Positions 49,639-59,180 of a stretch of 64,000 bases of DNA are shown in pieces; positions within the stretch are counted from its first letter, which is position 1; every line of letters begins with the position of its first letter. The stretch comes from Solibacillus sp. FSL R5-0449 (lineage in GTDB: Bacteria; Bacillota; Bacilli; Bacillales_A; Planococcaceae), in the NCBI RefSeq assembly GCF_037975215.1, contig NZ_CP150239.1, forward strand, positions 282,001-346,000. The letters run 5' to 3'. The translations under genes were made by a program, and so were the position numbers. The notes under the pieces are model-generated. The model did no database searches. It had not been told where the DNA came from and worked only from the letters and a program-made list of their open reading frames with translations.

Positions 49639-51831
49639 ATGAAAAACAATAAATTATACCTCCAGCTTTTTCTTATATTTGTAGTCGTAACGGCAGTCAG
49701 TTTAATTTTTACGAATGGCGGTCGTTATTTAGGAAAAACTTTTTATGAATCGCAAAATTATAACAACGAAGCGGAGAACTTAGTATTTGAGTTTTCGCAG
49801 TATGTGTTTAATACGCCGACGGAAGAAGAATTTAAAGGGGCTTTAACAGTATCGGATGAGGAAATGGACGATTACCGTACATATTACGGTTCCCTTGCTG
49901 AGCAAATTCAAAATATTAAAGAGCAGTATGCAGGCGAAATAGACTCAACACAAGATCAGGAAGTTATCGAGGCAATCAAACAAGAACGTGATGCCAAAAT
50001 TGCCGACATTAAGAAAAACTTTGAAGATGATGAGTATGTAAAAGAAAAAATTCTAGCAATTAAGAAAAAAGCGATTCAGCAGAAGCTAAAAGAAATTGAA
50101 AGAGATAAAAAAGAAACTTTGAGCAAATATGATTACTTTGCTTATGAATTTAAAGATGAGAAAACCGGGGAAGTTTACCGCAATGGCGATATTAGTGAAA
50201 AGAGCGTCTTTAAAAAAACAATTAACAACTTAGGGAAAAACCTCTTGGGTCTCTATCCGCTTAATTATTATGAGCAAGATACCATGGGGATTCTGCAAGA
50301 CAGCTACACACTTGAGCAGGATTTATCGGATATTTCGGGTGTTGTAACAGTCCCGGTTAGTTGGATCGAAAACAATCATAGCAATGAAAAAAGTGCATTT
50401 ATCATTACGAAATATGTTTATTATGGGATTATTCTTGCAGGGGTTATCAGTTTCATTTTATTGATGACGTCTTTAGAACCAACGCTTGAGCAATTCAATC
50501 GTAAGTTCCAGCTACGTGAAATATTTGAACGTTTCCCGGTTGATATTCGCATCGTAGCAACGCTTATTGCAACATACTTCGCGTTTATATTTAACGGTTC
50601 TTTTACAAGATCCATCCATGGGCTAATCTATTACTTTACCGATAATCGTTTCGACTTTTTAATCGATTTCATCGTAACTGGTGTTATCAGTTTTGCGCTT
50701 ATTGCCGCGGTCGTCTTTATGGTTGTCTCCATATGGGTAAGCTTAAAAGGGCAGCATGATCTGGAGAAAATCTGGCCGGAGACATTTACGGCGAAGTTCG
50801 TAGATGGTGCCATCTCAATGTTTGAAAATCGTTCAATCGGAATGCAGTCACTAATATTGTTAGTTGTTGTTTTCCTTGGTGGTTTTGGATTTGCAGTTGT
50901 AATGGCAGCAGCAAGTTTCGGTATTTTCCTGTTTTATATGTTTTTATTTGTAGTGTTCTTCATTCCGGCGCTCTTCATTTTTATGCGTCGTATGGGCTAC
51001 CTGAACCGTATTATGCAGCATACTGAGAACATGGCACATGGCCGTCTTACAAAGGATTTAAAGGTAAGAGGAAAATCTCCTTTAGCGAGACACGCAGAAA
51101 ATTTAAATGGTCTTCGTGAAGGTGTCCGTAACAGTATGAATGAACAGGCGAAAAGTGAGCAGATGAAAACGGAGTTGATTACGAACGTCAGCCATGATTT
51201 GCGTACACCGCTTACGTCGATCATTACGTATACGGATTTACTGAAAAATCCATCGATCTCAGAGGAAGAGCGAAAAAAATATATCGAAATTTTAGATGCG
51301 AAATCGAATCGTTTGAAAACATTAATAGAAGATTTATTTGAAGTATCGAAAATGGCAAGCGGCAATGTAGAAATTACGAAACAGCGCATCGACTTAGCAC
51401 AACTGTTGCAGCAGGCGGTCGGTGAGCATGGGGAAGACTTTACAGCAGCCAATTTGGATTTACGTATCAATATCGCGGAGCAGCCGATTTATGCTTATGT
51501 GGACGGGCAAAAGTGGTGGCGTGTCATTGATAACTTAATTATTAACGCAAGGAAATATTCGTTGGAGGGCACACGTATTTACGTCAATTTAAAGTCCTAT
51601 GAAGGAAATGCGGAGTTGACTGTAAAAAATGTGGCGAAATACGAACTGAACGAGGAAGCGTCCCAATTAATCGAGCGTTTCAAACGTGCCGATACATCAC
51701 GTCATACAGAAGGCTCAGGGCTAGGGCTAGCGATTGCACAGTCGATCGTTGATTTGCATGACGGACAATTGGACATCGCCGTTGATGGGGATCTGTTTAA
51801 AGTAACGGTTAGTATTCCAACAGAAAAATAA
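49639..51831 (+). CDS. Sensor histidine kinase with multi-segment membrane domain
   Basis: Large kinase of 730 residues. TM1 about 7-27, an extracytoplasmic region to about 255 with a Lys/Glu-rich coiled-coil stretch (about 95-180), then some six hydrophobic segments between about 255 and 450. A HAMP-like linker follows, then phospho-acceptor His519 in TNVSHDLRTPLTS, N-box DNLIINARKYS and G2 EGSGLGLAIAQS. Such long multi-segment sensors accompany VanR-like regulators in Bacillales. Ribosome site GGAGGAAG. Probably cognate to the regulator at 48571. Signal unknown; UppP and a phosphoesterase lie downstream, so envelope stress is one possibility. Confidence 0.88.
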   Translation: MKNNKLYLQLFLIFVVVTAVSLIFTNGGRYLGKTFYESQNYNNEAENLVFEFSQYVFNTPTEEEFKGALTVSDEEMDDYRTYYGSLAEQIQNIKEQYAGEIDSTQDQEVIEAIKQERDAKIADIKKNFEDDEYVKEKILAIKKKAIQQKLKEIERDKKETLSKYDYFAYEFKDEKTGEVYRNGDISEKSVFKKTINNLGKNLLGLYPLNYYEQDTMGILQDSYTLEQDLSDISGVVTVPVSWIENNHSNEKSAFIITKYVYYGIILAGVISFILLMTSLEPTLEQFNRKFQLREIFERFPVDIRIVATLIATYFAFIFNGSFTRSIHGLIYYFTDNRFDFLIDFIVTGVISFALIAAVVFMVVSIWVSLKGQHDLEKIWPETFTAKFVDGAISMFENRSIGMQSLILLVVVFLGGFGFAVVMAAASFGIFLFYMFLFVVFFIPALFIFMRRMGYLNRIMQHTENMAHGRLTKDLKVRGKSPLARHAENLNGLREGVRNSMNEQAKSEQMKTELITNVSHDLRTPLTSIITYTDLLKNPSISEEERKKYIEILDAKSNRLKTLIEDLFEVSKMASGNVEITKQRIDLAQLLQQAVGEHGEDFTAANLDLRINIAEQPIYAYVDGQKWWRVIDNLIINARKYSLEGTRIYVNLKSYEGNAELTVKNVAKYELNEEASQLIERFKRADTSRHTEGSGLGLAIAQSIVDLHDGQLDIAVDGDLFKVTVSIPTEK

Positions 51832-51837
51832 TGATTG

Positions 51838-51876
51838 AACTGCAGCGAGGGGAGATTACCTTGCTGCAGTTTTTTG
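51838..51876 (+). terminator. Terminator of the kinase gene
   Basis: Stem AACTGCAGC / GCTGCAGTT with further pairs AGG/CCT, followed by TTTTTT. Confidence 0.85.
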
Positions 51877-51907
51877 TTTTGGCTGGGGCGGGGGCAGGCG
51901 AGTACTT

Positions 51908-52080
51908 ATTAGAAGAAAAAAGTTTTTATTAGAAGAAGTGTACCGGATATTTGAAGATGTGAACCGGTTATTCGAAAATGTTACACACATATTAGAAGAA
52001 CGGGCCAGGATATTAGAAACTCAAGGATTTATTAGAACAACTGAATGTTATATTAGACAAAAACAGATTTTATTAGAAAA
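51908..52080 (+). repeat. ATTAGAA phased array D
   Basis: Nine motif units at 51908, 51928, 51949, 51970, 51991, 52012, 52031, 52052 and 52072; steps 20, 21, 21, 21, 21, 21, 19, 21, 20. Six are exact ATTAGAA; the others are ATTTGAA, ATTCGAA and ATTAGAC. It lies directly after the kinase terminator. The rest of the 350-bp gap shows nothing else. Confidence 0.92.
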
Positions 52081-52183
52081 CCCCACCCACAGTCACAATG
52101 TAAAAGCTTATTGACTAACGCCATTTACTCAAAATATAGTAAAATGGCAACATTGCAGATGACAAAATAAGGTTAGGAGCAAC

Positions 52184-53260
52184 ATGACGATGCGTATACT
52201 TTGGGGCATAGTAGCATTAGCGATATATAGTGGTCTTACATTTTATCTTGGATGGAATTTTAGAGCATGGCTGTTGTCGATTCAGCAATTCCGCTGGCCG
52301 ATTATTTATTGGACAGTGCTGTTTCTTGTTTCATACGGCTATTTTATTGGAAAGCTCCATCCACTGTTAACGCCATTTACGGTGATCGGCAGTTATTGGA
52401 TGTTCTTTTTGCAGTACGGGCTCATCCTTTGTATCGTGGCAAACTTGATCATTAAGTTTACGCCGCTTACAACAAGAATGGTCGGTACAGGAGTGGTTGG
52501 TTTACTGATCATTTTATTGATTGCAGGTACATATTTTGCATATTCACCGGTAGTTCGAAAAGCTACGATAAACATCGATAAGCCTGGAGACGATATGCGT
52601 ATCGTGATGGCATCGGATTTCCACCTCGGTTTGTTGTCAGGGAAAGGGCATTTGGACAAGTTTGTCGCGCTTTCCAATGAACAAAATCCCGATTTAGTGC
52701 TTCTTCCGGGTGATATTGTCGATGATAGTCCAAAGCGCTTTGTCGAAAAAGATATGGGCGAAGTAATGAAAAATTTGAAGGCGACATATGGTGTATACGG
52801 AGTACTGGGTAACCATGAATATTACGGCAATGAAATTCCGGAATTTAAGAAGGAAATGGCTGAGGCGAATGTTAAAATTTTAATGGATGAAACCATTTTA
52901 GTGGCAAATCGTTTTTATTTAACAGGGCGTGAAGATGCGACGAACAAGAACCGCCTAGCCTTAAATGAAATACAGCCAGAAAATGTTGACTTGCCTTGGT
53001 TTGTCATGAACCATACACCGCTGGATTTGGATGAGCCAGCCAATTTAGGTGTGGATTTTCATGTTTCCGGACATACGCATCGCGGTCAAATGTGGCCAAA
53101 CCATCTCATAACGGAAAGAGTTTTTGAGTTGGATTATGGCCTGGTTGAAAAAGAGCAGATGCACGCGCTTGTTTCGAGCGGCTTTGGTTTTTGGGGGCCT
53201 CCGACACGGCTTGGCAGTCGATCCGAATTATGGGTTATAGATGTGAAATTTAGCGAATAG
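52184..53260 (+). CDS. Membrane-anchored metallophosphoesterase
   Basis: 358 residues with four N-terminal hydrophobic segments (about 5-125) and a calcineurin-like phosphoesterase domain (about 140-355). Metal ligands are in ASDFHLG, LLPGDIVDD, GNHEYYG, NHTP and SGHTHRGQ. Relatives (YkuE/YpbG-type) act on phospho-lipids or unknown phosphoesters near the membrane. ATG 52184 follows TAGGAGC; a second ATG two codons later is also possible. It precedes uppP by 23 nt, so both may be expressed together. Confidence 0.87.
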   Translation: MTMRILWGIVALAIYSGLTFYLGWNFRAWLLSIQQFRWPIIYWTVLFLVSYGYFIGKLHPLLTPFTVIGSYWMFFLQYGLILCIVANLIIKFTPLTTRMVGTGVVGLLIILLIAGTYFAYSPVVRKATINIDKPGDDMRIVMASDFHLGLLSGKGHLDKFVALSNEQNPDLVLLPGDIVDDSPKRFVEKDMGEVMKNLKATYGVYGVLGNHEYYGNEIPEFKKEMAEANVKILMDETILVANRFYLTGREDATNKNRLALNEIQPENVDLPWFVMNHTPLDLDEPANLGVDFHVSGHTHRGQMWPNHLITERVFELDYGLVEKEQMHALVSSGFGFWGPPTRLGSRSELWVIDVKFSE

Positions 53261-53283
53261 GATAGGAAAAAGGGGAACGTGAA

Positions 53284-54108
53284 ATGGAATGGATTGAGCT
53301 TTTAAAAGCTTTAATTTTAGGATTTGTCGAAGGGATGACCGAGTTTGCACCGGTTTCTTCAACAGGACATATGATTATCGTTGATGATATGTGGCTGCAA
53401 ACAAAGGAATTTTTAGGTTCCGGCTCGGCAAATACATTTAAAATTGTAATTCAGCTTGGATCGATATTGGCGGTCGTTTTCGTTATGTGGAAACGATTAC
53501 TGAGTCTAGTTGGATTATATAAAATAGAAGGACAGAAAAAAACGCGTTTTAATTTAGGACATGTAATCGTCGGTATCATTCCAGCAGGTATTTTCGGCTT
53601 GCTGTTTGAAGATTTTATCGATGAAAATTTATTCAGTATCAAAACTGTCATTGTAGGATTAATTATCGGGGCCATCTTTATGATTATTGCCGATAAGTTT
53701 GGTCCGAGAAGACCGGCTATTACGTCATTGGATGATATTTCATACAGTAAAGCATTGAAAATAGGGTTTATCCAATGTTTATCGCTTTGGCCAGGGTTTT
53801 CACGCTCAGGCTCAACGATTTCAGGCGGGGTACTGCTTGGGTTGGATCATAAAACAGCTGCGGACTTTACGTTCATAATGGCGGTGCCGATTATGGCGGG
53901 GGCAAGCGGTTTGTCGCTAGTTAAAAACTGGGATCAAATTAATGCCGATCACTTTTGGTTTTATGTAGTCGGTTTTGTGAGCGCATTTGTATTTGCACTT
54001 ATTTCGATTAAGTTCTTCCTGAAGCTGATTTCAAAAGTAAAATTAACGCCATTTGCGATTTACCGAATCGTGCTGGCACTAATCTTAATTATTGTTTTAG
54101 CTGTATAA
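53284..54108 (+). CDS. uppP: Undecaprenyl-diphosphate phosphatase (UppP/BacA)
   Basis: Integral membrane phosphatase of 274 residues that recycles the cell-wall lipid carrier. The two BacA motifs are present: GFVEGMTEFAPVSSTGHMII near the N-terminus with the catalytic Glu, and LWPGFSRSGSTISGG with the essential Arg. Around eight hydrophobic segments. Ribosome site AAAAAGGGG. Provides bacitracin tolerance in other species. Terminator follows, shared with the convergent AIM24 gene. Confidence 0.93.
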   Translation: MEWIELLKALILGFVEGMTEFAPVSSTGHMIIVDDMWLQTKEFLGSGSANTFKIVIQLGSILAVVFVMWKRLLSLVGLYKIEGQKKTRFNLGHVIVGIIPAGIFGLLFEDFIDENLFSIKTVIVGLIIGAIFMIIADKFGPRRPAITSLDDISYSKALKIGFIQCLSLWPGFSRSGSTISGGVLLGLDHKTAADFTFIMAVPIMAGASGLSLVKNWDQINADHFWFYVVGFVSAFVFALISIKFFLKLISKVKLTPFAIYRIVLALILIIVLAV

Positions 54109-54110
54109 AA

Positions 54111-54153
54111 AGGAAAAGGAGCTGTCCTGAATTCGGGACCGCCCCTTTTTTGT
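54111..54153. terminator. Bidirectional terminator between uppP and the AIM24 gene
   Basis: Interrupted stem AAAAGGAGC-GTCC with GGAC-GC-CCTTTT around GAATTC, followed by a T-run; A-rich left side serves the other strand. Confidence 0.75.
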
Positions 54154-54155
54154 GC

Positions 54156-54953
54156 TTACTTGTTGAACAGGTCAAATAATCCGCCGATACCGCCTTCACC
54201 TGCGTCTTTACCGCCACCACCTTGAGTAACTGGTGCTGCAGCAAACACACGGCTTGCGAGACGGCTGAATGGCAATGATTGTACCCAAACTGTACCAGGA
54301 CCGGATAGCGTTGCAAAAAATAGTCCTTCTCCACCGAATAAAGCTGTTTTAATACCGCTTACCATTTCGATATCGTAATTTACATCTTGTGTCATCGCGA
54401 CTAAACAGCCTGTATCAATACGCAATTTTTCACCGGGCTGAAGTTTGCGTTCGTAAATTGTTCCGCCTGCATGTACAAAAGCCATACCGTCTCCTTCAAG
54501 CTTCTGCATAATGAACCCTTCACCACCGAAGAATCCTGTACCTAATTTTTTCTGGAATTCTACGCCGACCGATACACCTTTTGCAGCAGCTAGAAATGCA
54601 TCTTTCTGGCAGATGATTTTGCCGTCCAATTCGCTTAAATTCATCGGAATGATTTTACCTGGATATGGGGAAGCAAAGTATACTTTACGTTTGCCCATGC
54701 CGTTATTTGTAAACATCGTCATGAATAAGCTTTCGCCTGTAATTAAACGTTTTCCTGCACCAAGTAATTTCCCCATTAAACCGGAGCCATGATTTGCCGA
54801 GCCATCACCGAAAACGGTTTCCATCTCAATTTGATCTTCCATCATCATTAAACTTCCGGCTTCCGCCACAACCGTTTCCTGCGGGTCAAGCTCCACCTCT
54901 ACAAACTGCATATCATCGCCGTGTAAGACATAGTCGATTTCATGATTTTTCAT
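54156..54953 (-). CDS. AIM24 family protein (TIGR00266)
   Basis: 265-residue beta-rich protein of the AIM24/TIGR00266 family. Typical features are AGSLMMMEDQIEMET near the N-terminus, EGFIMQKLEGDGMAFVHAGG in the middle and GEGLFFATLSGPGTVWVQSLPFSRLA near the end, with a Gly-rich tail. Function unknown in bacteria; it forms oligomeric assemblies in the structures I recall. Ribosome site AAGGAG. Single gene. Confidence 0.87.
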   Translation of the reverse strand: MKNHEIDYVLHGDDMQFVEVELDPQETVVAEAGSLMMMEDQIEMETVFGDGSANHGSGLMGKLLGAGKRLITGESLFMTMFTNNGMGKRKVYFASPYPGKIIPMNLSELDGKIICQKDAFLAAAKGVSVGVEFQKKLGTGFFGGEGFIMQKLEGDGMAFVHAGGTIYERKLQPGEKLRIDTGCLVAMTQDVNYDIEMVSGIKTALFGGEGLFFATLSGPGTVWVQSLPFSRLASRVFAAAPVTQGGGGKDAGEGGIGGLFDLFNK

Positions 54954-55147
54954 TTTTTTATCTCCTTACAATTCAATTTTATATTCACAATAATAGATAC
55001 GCTTGAAGATTCCAAAAGTTTCAAAATGACGAAAATAATATTTATCACCGAATAATATTACTCTATTATTCTTTTTGAGAAAAAAAGGGAATAAAGTAGA
55101 GAATGTCGAATAATTAAAAGGTAAATGAGAATTTGTGAGGTGGAGAA

Positions 55148-56629
55148 ATGAAGCTGTTAAATTTTATTGGTGGAGAATGGATAGAAGACAATTCATTGCA
55201 AACGATGCCTGTGATTAATCCTGCAAATGGTGAACAGTTAGGAACGATACCACTTTCGACAAAATTCCAAGTCGAACTCGCTGCACAAAAGGCGAAAGCG
55301 GCCCAAAAAGATTGGGCGCTTGTTCCGGCACCAAAACGTGCGGAGTATTTATATGAAATTGCTTTTAAACTGAAAGAAAAGAAAGAACATCTCGCGCAAA
55401 TATTAACGAAGGAAATGGGCAAGGTCATTGAAGAAGCACGCGGAGAAGTACAAGAAGGAATCGATATGGCACTTTATATGGCAGCAGAAGGTAGACGTTT
55501 ATTTGGAGAAACGGTCCCGTCGGAATTGCCGAATAAGTTTGCGATGAGTGTACGCGCACCGATTGGGGTGGCAGGACTTATTACGCCATGGAATTTCCCG
55601 ATTGCAATTGCGACATGGAAGTCTTTCCCTGCACTTGTTGCAGGTAATACGGTTGTCTGGAAGCCTTCCAACGAAACACCTTTTATGGCTTACGAGCTTG
55701 CAAAAATATTTGAGGAGGTCGGCTTGCCGCCTGGTGTCGTCAATGTTGTATTTGGTTCGGGTCCTACAGTCGGAACAGCGATTGTCGAGCATCCGGACAT
55801 CCGTGTCATTTCCTTTACGGGGTCAACAACGACAGGCAGCAAAGTAGCCGAACTCGGCGGAAAACATCTGAAAAAAGTTTCGCTTGAAATGGGCGGGAAA
55901 AATGCGGTCATTGTAATGGATGATGCTGATCTTGACTTGGCACTTGAAGGCATTTTATGGAGCGCATTTGGTACGGCAGGGCAGCGCTGTACCGCATGCA
56001 GCCGTGTAATTGTGCATAAAAATGTAAAACAGGAGTTGGAAAAACGTCTTGTGGAAGCGACGAAGCAGCTGACAATCGGAGACGGATTGGATCCTTCGGT
56101 TAAAGTAGGACCTGTCATCAATAAGGCTGCACTGGAGAAAATCAATCATTATGTACAGATCGGTAAGCAGCAAGGTGCAAATTTGCTGATTGGCGGAGAA
56201 ATTTTATCTGAAGGTGAATTGGCAAAAGGCTATTACTATGCCCCGACCATTTTCACCGATGTGGAGGCATCAAGCATTCTTGCACAAGAGGAAATTTTCG
56301 GTCCTGTCATTAGTATGATTGAAGTCAGCAGTTTGGAAGAGGCAATTGAAGTGAATAACGGTGTAAAGTTTGGCTTGTCAAGCTCGATTTTCTCACAAGA
56401 TGTCAACAAAATTTTCAAAGCACAGCAGTTGCTTGATACAGGGATTGTCTATGTAAATGCCGGAACAACAGGCGCGGAAATTCATTTGCCGTTTGGCGGG
56501 ACAAAAGGCACCGGAAACGGTCACCGCGATTCAGGTCAGGCAGCGCTTGATGTGTATACGGAATGGAAGAGTGTCTACGTAGACTACAGCGGCAAATTGC
56601 AACGTGCCCAAATCGATAATAACGCTTGA
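55148..56629 (+). CDS. Aldehyde dehydrogenase, probable semialdehyde dehydrogenase
   Basis: NAD(P)-dependent aldehyde dehydrogenase of 493 residues. Catalytic Cys281 lies in [11 protein letters not shown], the general base Glu247 in SLEMGGKN, the cofactor site in [10 protein letters not shown] and [12 protein letters not shown] lysine 6-dehydrogenase-like gene follows 90 bp later, so the likely substrate is 2-aminoadipate 6-semialdehyde (in equilibrium with piperideine-6-carboxylate), giving 2-aminoadipate (inference). Ribosome site GTGAGGTGGAG. A short hairpin and an R2 repeat separate it from that gene. Confidence 0.85.
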   Translation: MKLLNFIGGEWIEDNSLQTMPVINPANGEQLGTIPLSTKFQVELAAQKAKAAQKDWALVPAPKRAEYLYEIAFKLKEKKEHLAQILTKEMGKVIEEARGEVQEGIDMALYMAAEGRRLFGETVPSELPNKFAMSVRAPIGVAGLITPWNFPIAIATWKSFPALVAGNTVVWKPSNETPFMAYELAKIFEEVGLPPGVVNVVFGSGPTVGTAIVEHPDIRVISFTGSTTTGSKVAELGGKHLKKVSLEMGGKNAVIVMDDADLDLALEGILWSAFGTAGQRCTACSRVIVHKNVKQELEKRLVEATKQLTIGDGLDPSVKVGPVINKAALEKINHYVQIGKQQGANLLIGGEILSEGELAKGYYYAPTIFTDVEASSILAQEEIFGPVISMIEVSSLEEAIEVNNGVKFGLSSSIFSQDVNKIFKAQQLLDTGIVYVNAGTTGAEIHLPFGGTKGTGNGHRDSGQAALDVYTEWKSVYVDYSGKLQRAQIDNNA

Positions 56630-56651
56630 TGATTCCTCTATTCGAATCATC
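56628..56651 (+). terminator. Possible weak terminator after the aldehyde dehydrogenase
   Basis: Perfect 8-bp stem GATGATTC / GAATCATC without a clear T-run; it overlaps the stop codon. It may be a processing or stability hairpin rather than a terminator. Confidence 0.4.
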
Positions 56652-56656
56652 GCATC

Positions 56657-56697
56657 TCAAAATTCTGGACGCAATCACGCATGATGCGTAATTGACT
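56657..56697. repeat. Palindromic repeat, family R2 copy 2 (right end only)
   Basis: AAAATTCTGGACGCAATCAC followed by a CAATCACGCAT / ATGCGTAATTG stem. It matches the right end of the 49440-49625 element; the larger nested arms are missing. Confidence 0.7.
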
Positions 56698-56719
56698 TAA
56701 TAAAAAAGGGGATGTTTAC

Positions 56720-57892
56720 ATGAAAGTAGTAGTGTTAGGTGCAGGGTTGATGGGGAAAGAAGTAGCGCGCGATTTAGTCCAAAGTGAAGATGTGAAAAAG
56801 ATTTTTTTAGCCGATGTTTCAACAGGTCCTGCAAAGGAATTCGTCAATACATTGAATACAGATAAGGTTGAAGTAGTGCAGCTTGATGCAGAAGATGACA
56901 AAGCATTGCGTGATGTCATCGGCCGCGGTGATGTAGTTGTGAATGCGCTGTTCTATAAATTCAATAAACGAGTTGCCCAAGCGGCAATTGATGCAGGGGT
57001 GCACTCAGTAGATTTAGGCGGCCATATTGGCGGAATTACTGAATCTATTTTCGAGCTGCACGGTCAGGCAGTCGATAATGGCGTGACGATTATTCCGGAT
57101 TTAGGTGTAGCACCGGGAATGATCAATATTTTGACGGGTTACGGGGCGACAAAGTTTGATTCTGTCGATTCGATCAAACTTTATGTAGGTGGTATTCCAA
57201 CAACACCGCAGCCTCCATTGCATTATATTCGTGTGTTCTCGCTGGATGGGGTATTTGACCATTATACAGAGCCTTCGAAAATGATCCAAAAAGGTGTGCT
57301 GACAGAAGTTGAGTCTTTAACAGGACTTGAGCCGATCTACTTTGACGAGTTCGGAGTATTGGAGGCCTTCTACACATCCGGCGGTATTTCAACGTTATAT
57401 AAAACATTCCCGCATGTGAAAACACTTGAATACAAAACGATCCGCTATAAAGGTCACGCGGAGCAGTTTAAATTGCTTGCCGATTTAGGCTTCCTTGATA
57501 AAAATAATACCGTTGAAGCTGGCGGTCGTGAAGTAAATGTCCGGGAAGTAACGAGGGAAGTATTGCAGAAAAAACTGGATATCGGCGATAATGTCGATGC
57601 CGTATTATTACGTGCAATTATTTCAGGTGAAAAGTCGGAAGAACAAATTACGTATGAATATGAAATGGTCGTACGAAAAGATACAGATCATAACGTGACG
57701 GCGATGGCCCGCGCAACGGCAAATACGATTTCAATCGTGGCTCAAATGGTTGGCAAGGGGCTGATTGGGGAGCGCGGTGTATTTGCACCGGAAACAGTTG
57801 TGCCAGGTCGTGAGTTTATTCAGGAAATGGCAAAGCGTGGTGTTGATATTAAAGAAACATCACACCGTTCATCCATGATTGTAAAGTGGTAG
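56720..57892 (+). CDS. Saccharopine dehydrogenase-fold protein, probable L-lysine 6-dehydrogenase
   Basis: 390 residues; the Rossmann motif GAGLMGKEVARDL starts at residue 7. The family pattern includes DLGGHIGGITESIFEL, IPDLGVAPGMINIL and GGIPTTPQPPLHYIRVFSLDG. The length and pattern fit the L-lysine 6-dehydrogenase group known from Geobacillus, which deaminates the epsilon-amino group of lysine with NAD; true saccharopine reductases share the fold, so the substrate is inferred. Ribosome site AAAAAGGGG. It lies 10 nt before an acyl-CoA dehydrogenase. Confidence 0.75.
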   Translation: MKVVVLGAGLMGKEVARDLVQSEDVKKIFLADVSTGPAKEFVNTLNTDKVEVVQLDAEDDKALRDVIGRGDVVVNALFYKFNKRVAQAAIDAGVHSVDLGGHIGGITESIFELHGQAVDNGVTIIPDLGVAPGMINILTGYGATKFDSVDSIKLYVGGIPTTPQPPLHYIRVFSLDGVFDHYTEPSKMIQKGVLTEVESLTGLEPIYFDEFGVLEAFYTSGGISTLYKTFPHVKTLEYKTIRYKGHAEQFKLLADLGFLDKNNTVEAGGREVNVREVTREVLQKKLDIGDNVDAVLLRAIISGEKSEEQITYEYEMVVRKDTDHNVTAMARATANTISIVAQMVGKGLIGERGVFAPETVVPGREFIQEMAKRGVDIKETSHRSSMIVKW

Positions 57893-57902
57893 GAGTGAGG
57901 GT

Positions 57903-59093
57903 ATGAACTTCGAATTTTCAGAAGAACAGAAACTTTTACGAAAAACAGTAAGGCAATTCGTTGATGCGGAAATTATCCCTTATATTGCCGATTGGGATGC
58001 GGGCGGCGGTTTTGATCCGAAATTATGGAAGCGACTTGCCGAGCTTGGTTTGATGGGCGTTTGTGTACCGGAAAAATACGGCGGAGCAGGAATGGACTAT
58101 AATTCGCTCGCAATTGTATGCGAGGAGCTTGAGCGCGGGGATACGGCGTTTCGTACGGCCGTTTCCGTGCATACGGGCTTAAATAGTATGACGCTCATGC
58201 AATGGGGCACAGAGCAGCAGAAGGAGAAATATTTGCTGCCTCAGGCAAAGGGCGAGAAAATCGGCGCATTCGGTCTGACAGAACCTGGTGCCGGCTCGGA
58301 TGTAGCGGCGGTGAGTTCATTTGCGAAACGTGATGGGGACCACTATATTTTGAACGGTCAAAAAACGTGGATTTCTTTATGTGATATCGCAGATCATTTC
58401 CTTGTATTTGCCTATACAGATAAGGAAAAAGCACATCACGGTATTTCCGCTTTTATCGTTGAGCGTGAATGGGCTGGTTTTAGCTCAAAGGCGATTAAGG
58501 GCAAATACGGTATTCGCGCAGGAAATACAGGTGAACTGTTCTTTGAAGATGTCAAAATTCCGGTAGAAAACTTGCTTGGGGAAGAAGGAGAAGGTTTTAA
58601 AATTGCAATGTCCGCACTCGATAACGGCCGTTTTACTGTTGCTGCAGGGGCTGTCGGCTTAATACAGGCGTGTATCGAAGCGAGCGTCAAGTACTGCAAA
58701 GAACGCGAAACATTCGGCAAACCGATCGGTGAACATCAACTGGTCGGTCAAATGCTCGCAAAAATGGAAGCCGGCTATGAAATGAGTCGTCTGCTCGTGT
58801 ATCGCGCAGGAGAGCTGAAAAATAAAGGCGTACGCAACACGAGGGAAACATCGCTCGCCAAATGGCAGGCGTGTGACTTTGCGAATAAAGCGGCAGATGA
58901 TGCGGTTCAAATCCACGGGGCATACGGTTATTCCGATGAATATCCGGTAGCCCGCTATTTACGGAATTCCAAAGCACCGGTCATTTATGAAGGGACACGC
59001 GAAATTCATACAATGATGCAGGCAGATTATGTGCTTGGCAAACGTGCAGATAAGAAGTTACGCTGTATGCTGCCAAGCTGGCCGTTTGAATAA
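57903..59093 (+). CDS. Acyl-CoA dehydrogenase
   Basis: FAD-dependent acyl-CoA dehydrogenase of 396 residues. Signature 1 is GAFGLTEPGAGSD, the flavin region LNGQKTWIS follows, signature 2 lies in AADDAVQIHGAYGYSDEYPV, and the catalytic Glu is in VIYEGTREIHTMM near residue 362. Ten bases after the lysine dehydrogenase-like gene. In lysine catabolism through 2-aminoadipate the expected enzyme is glutaryl-CoA dehydrogenase, but a general short-chain enzyme is equally possible. Ribosome site AGGAGTGAGGG. Terminator and array E follow. Confidence 0.85.
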   Translation: MNFEFSEEQKLLRKTVRQFVDAEIIPYIADWDAGGGFDPKLWKRLAELGLMGVCVPEKYGGAGMDYNSLAIVCEELERGDTAFRTAVSVHTGLNSMTLMQWGTEQQKEKYLLPQAKGEKIGAFGLTEPGAGSDVAAVSSFAKRDGDHYILNGQKTWISLCDIADHFLVFAYTDKEKAHHGISAFIVEREWAGFSSKAIKGKYGIRAGNTGELFFEDVKIPVENLLGEEGEGFKIAMSALDNGRFTVAAGAVGLIQACIEASVKYCKERETFGKPIGEHQLVGQMLAKMEAGYEMSRLLVYRAGELKNKGVRNTRETSLAKWQACDFANKAADDAVQIHGAYGYSDEYPVARYLRNSKAPVIYEGTREIHTMMQADYVLGKRADKKLRCMLPSWPFE

Positions 59094-59102
59094 TTTGATG
59101 AG

Positions 59103-59133
59103 GCGAAAGGTTGTAGTGACCTTTCGCTTTTTT
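59103..59133 (+). terminator. Terminator of the lysine/acyl-CoA gene group
   Basis: Perfect 9-bp stem GCGAAAGGT / ACCTTTCGC followed by TTTTTT. Confidence 0.9.
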
Positions 59134-59180
59134 GTATTGCAAGCGGGGGACTGGTGATTCGGTTATTTTGGATGAGGCTT

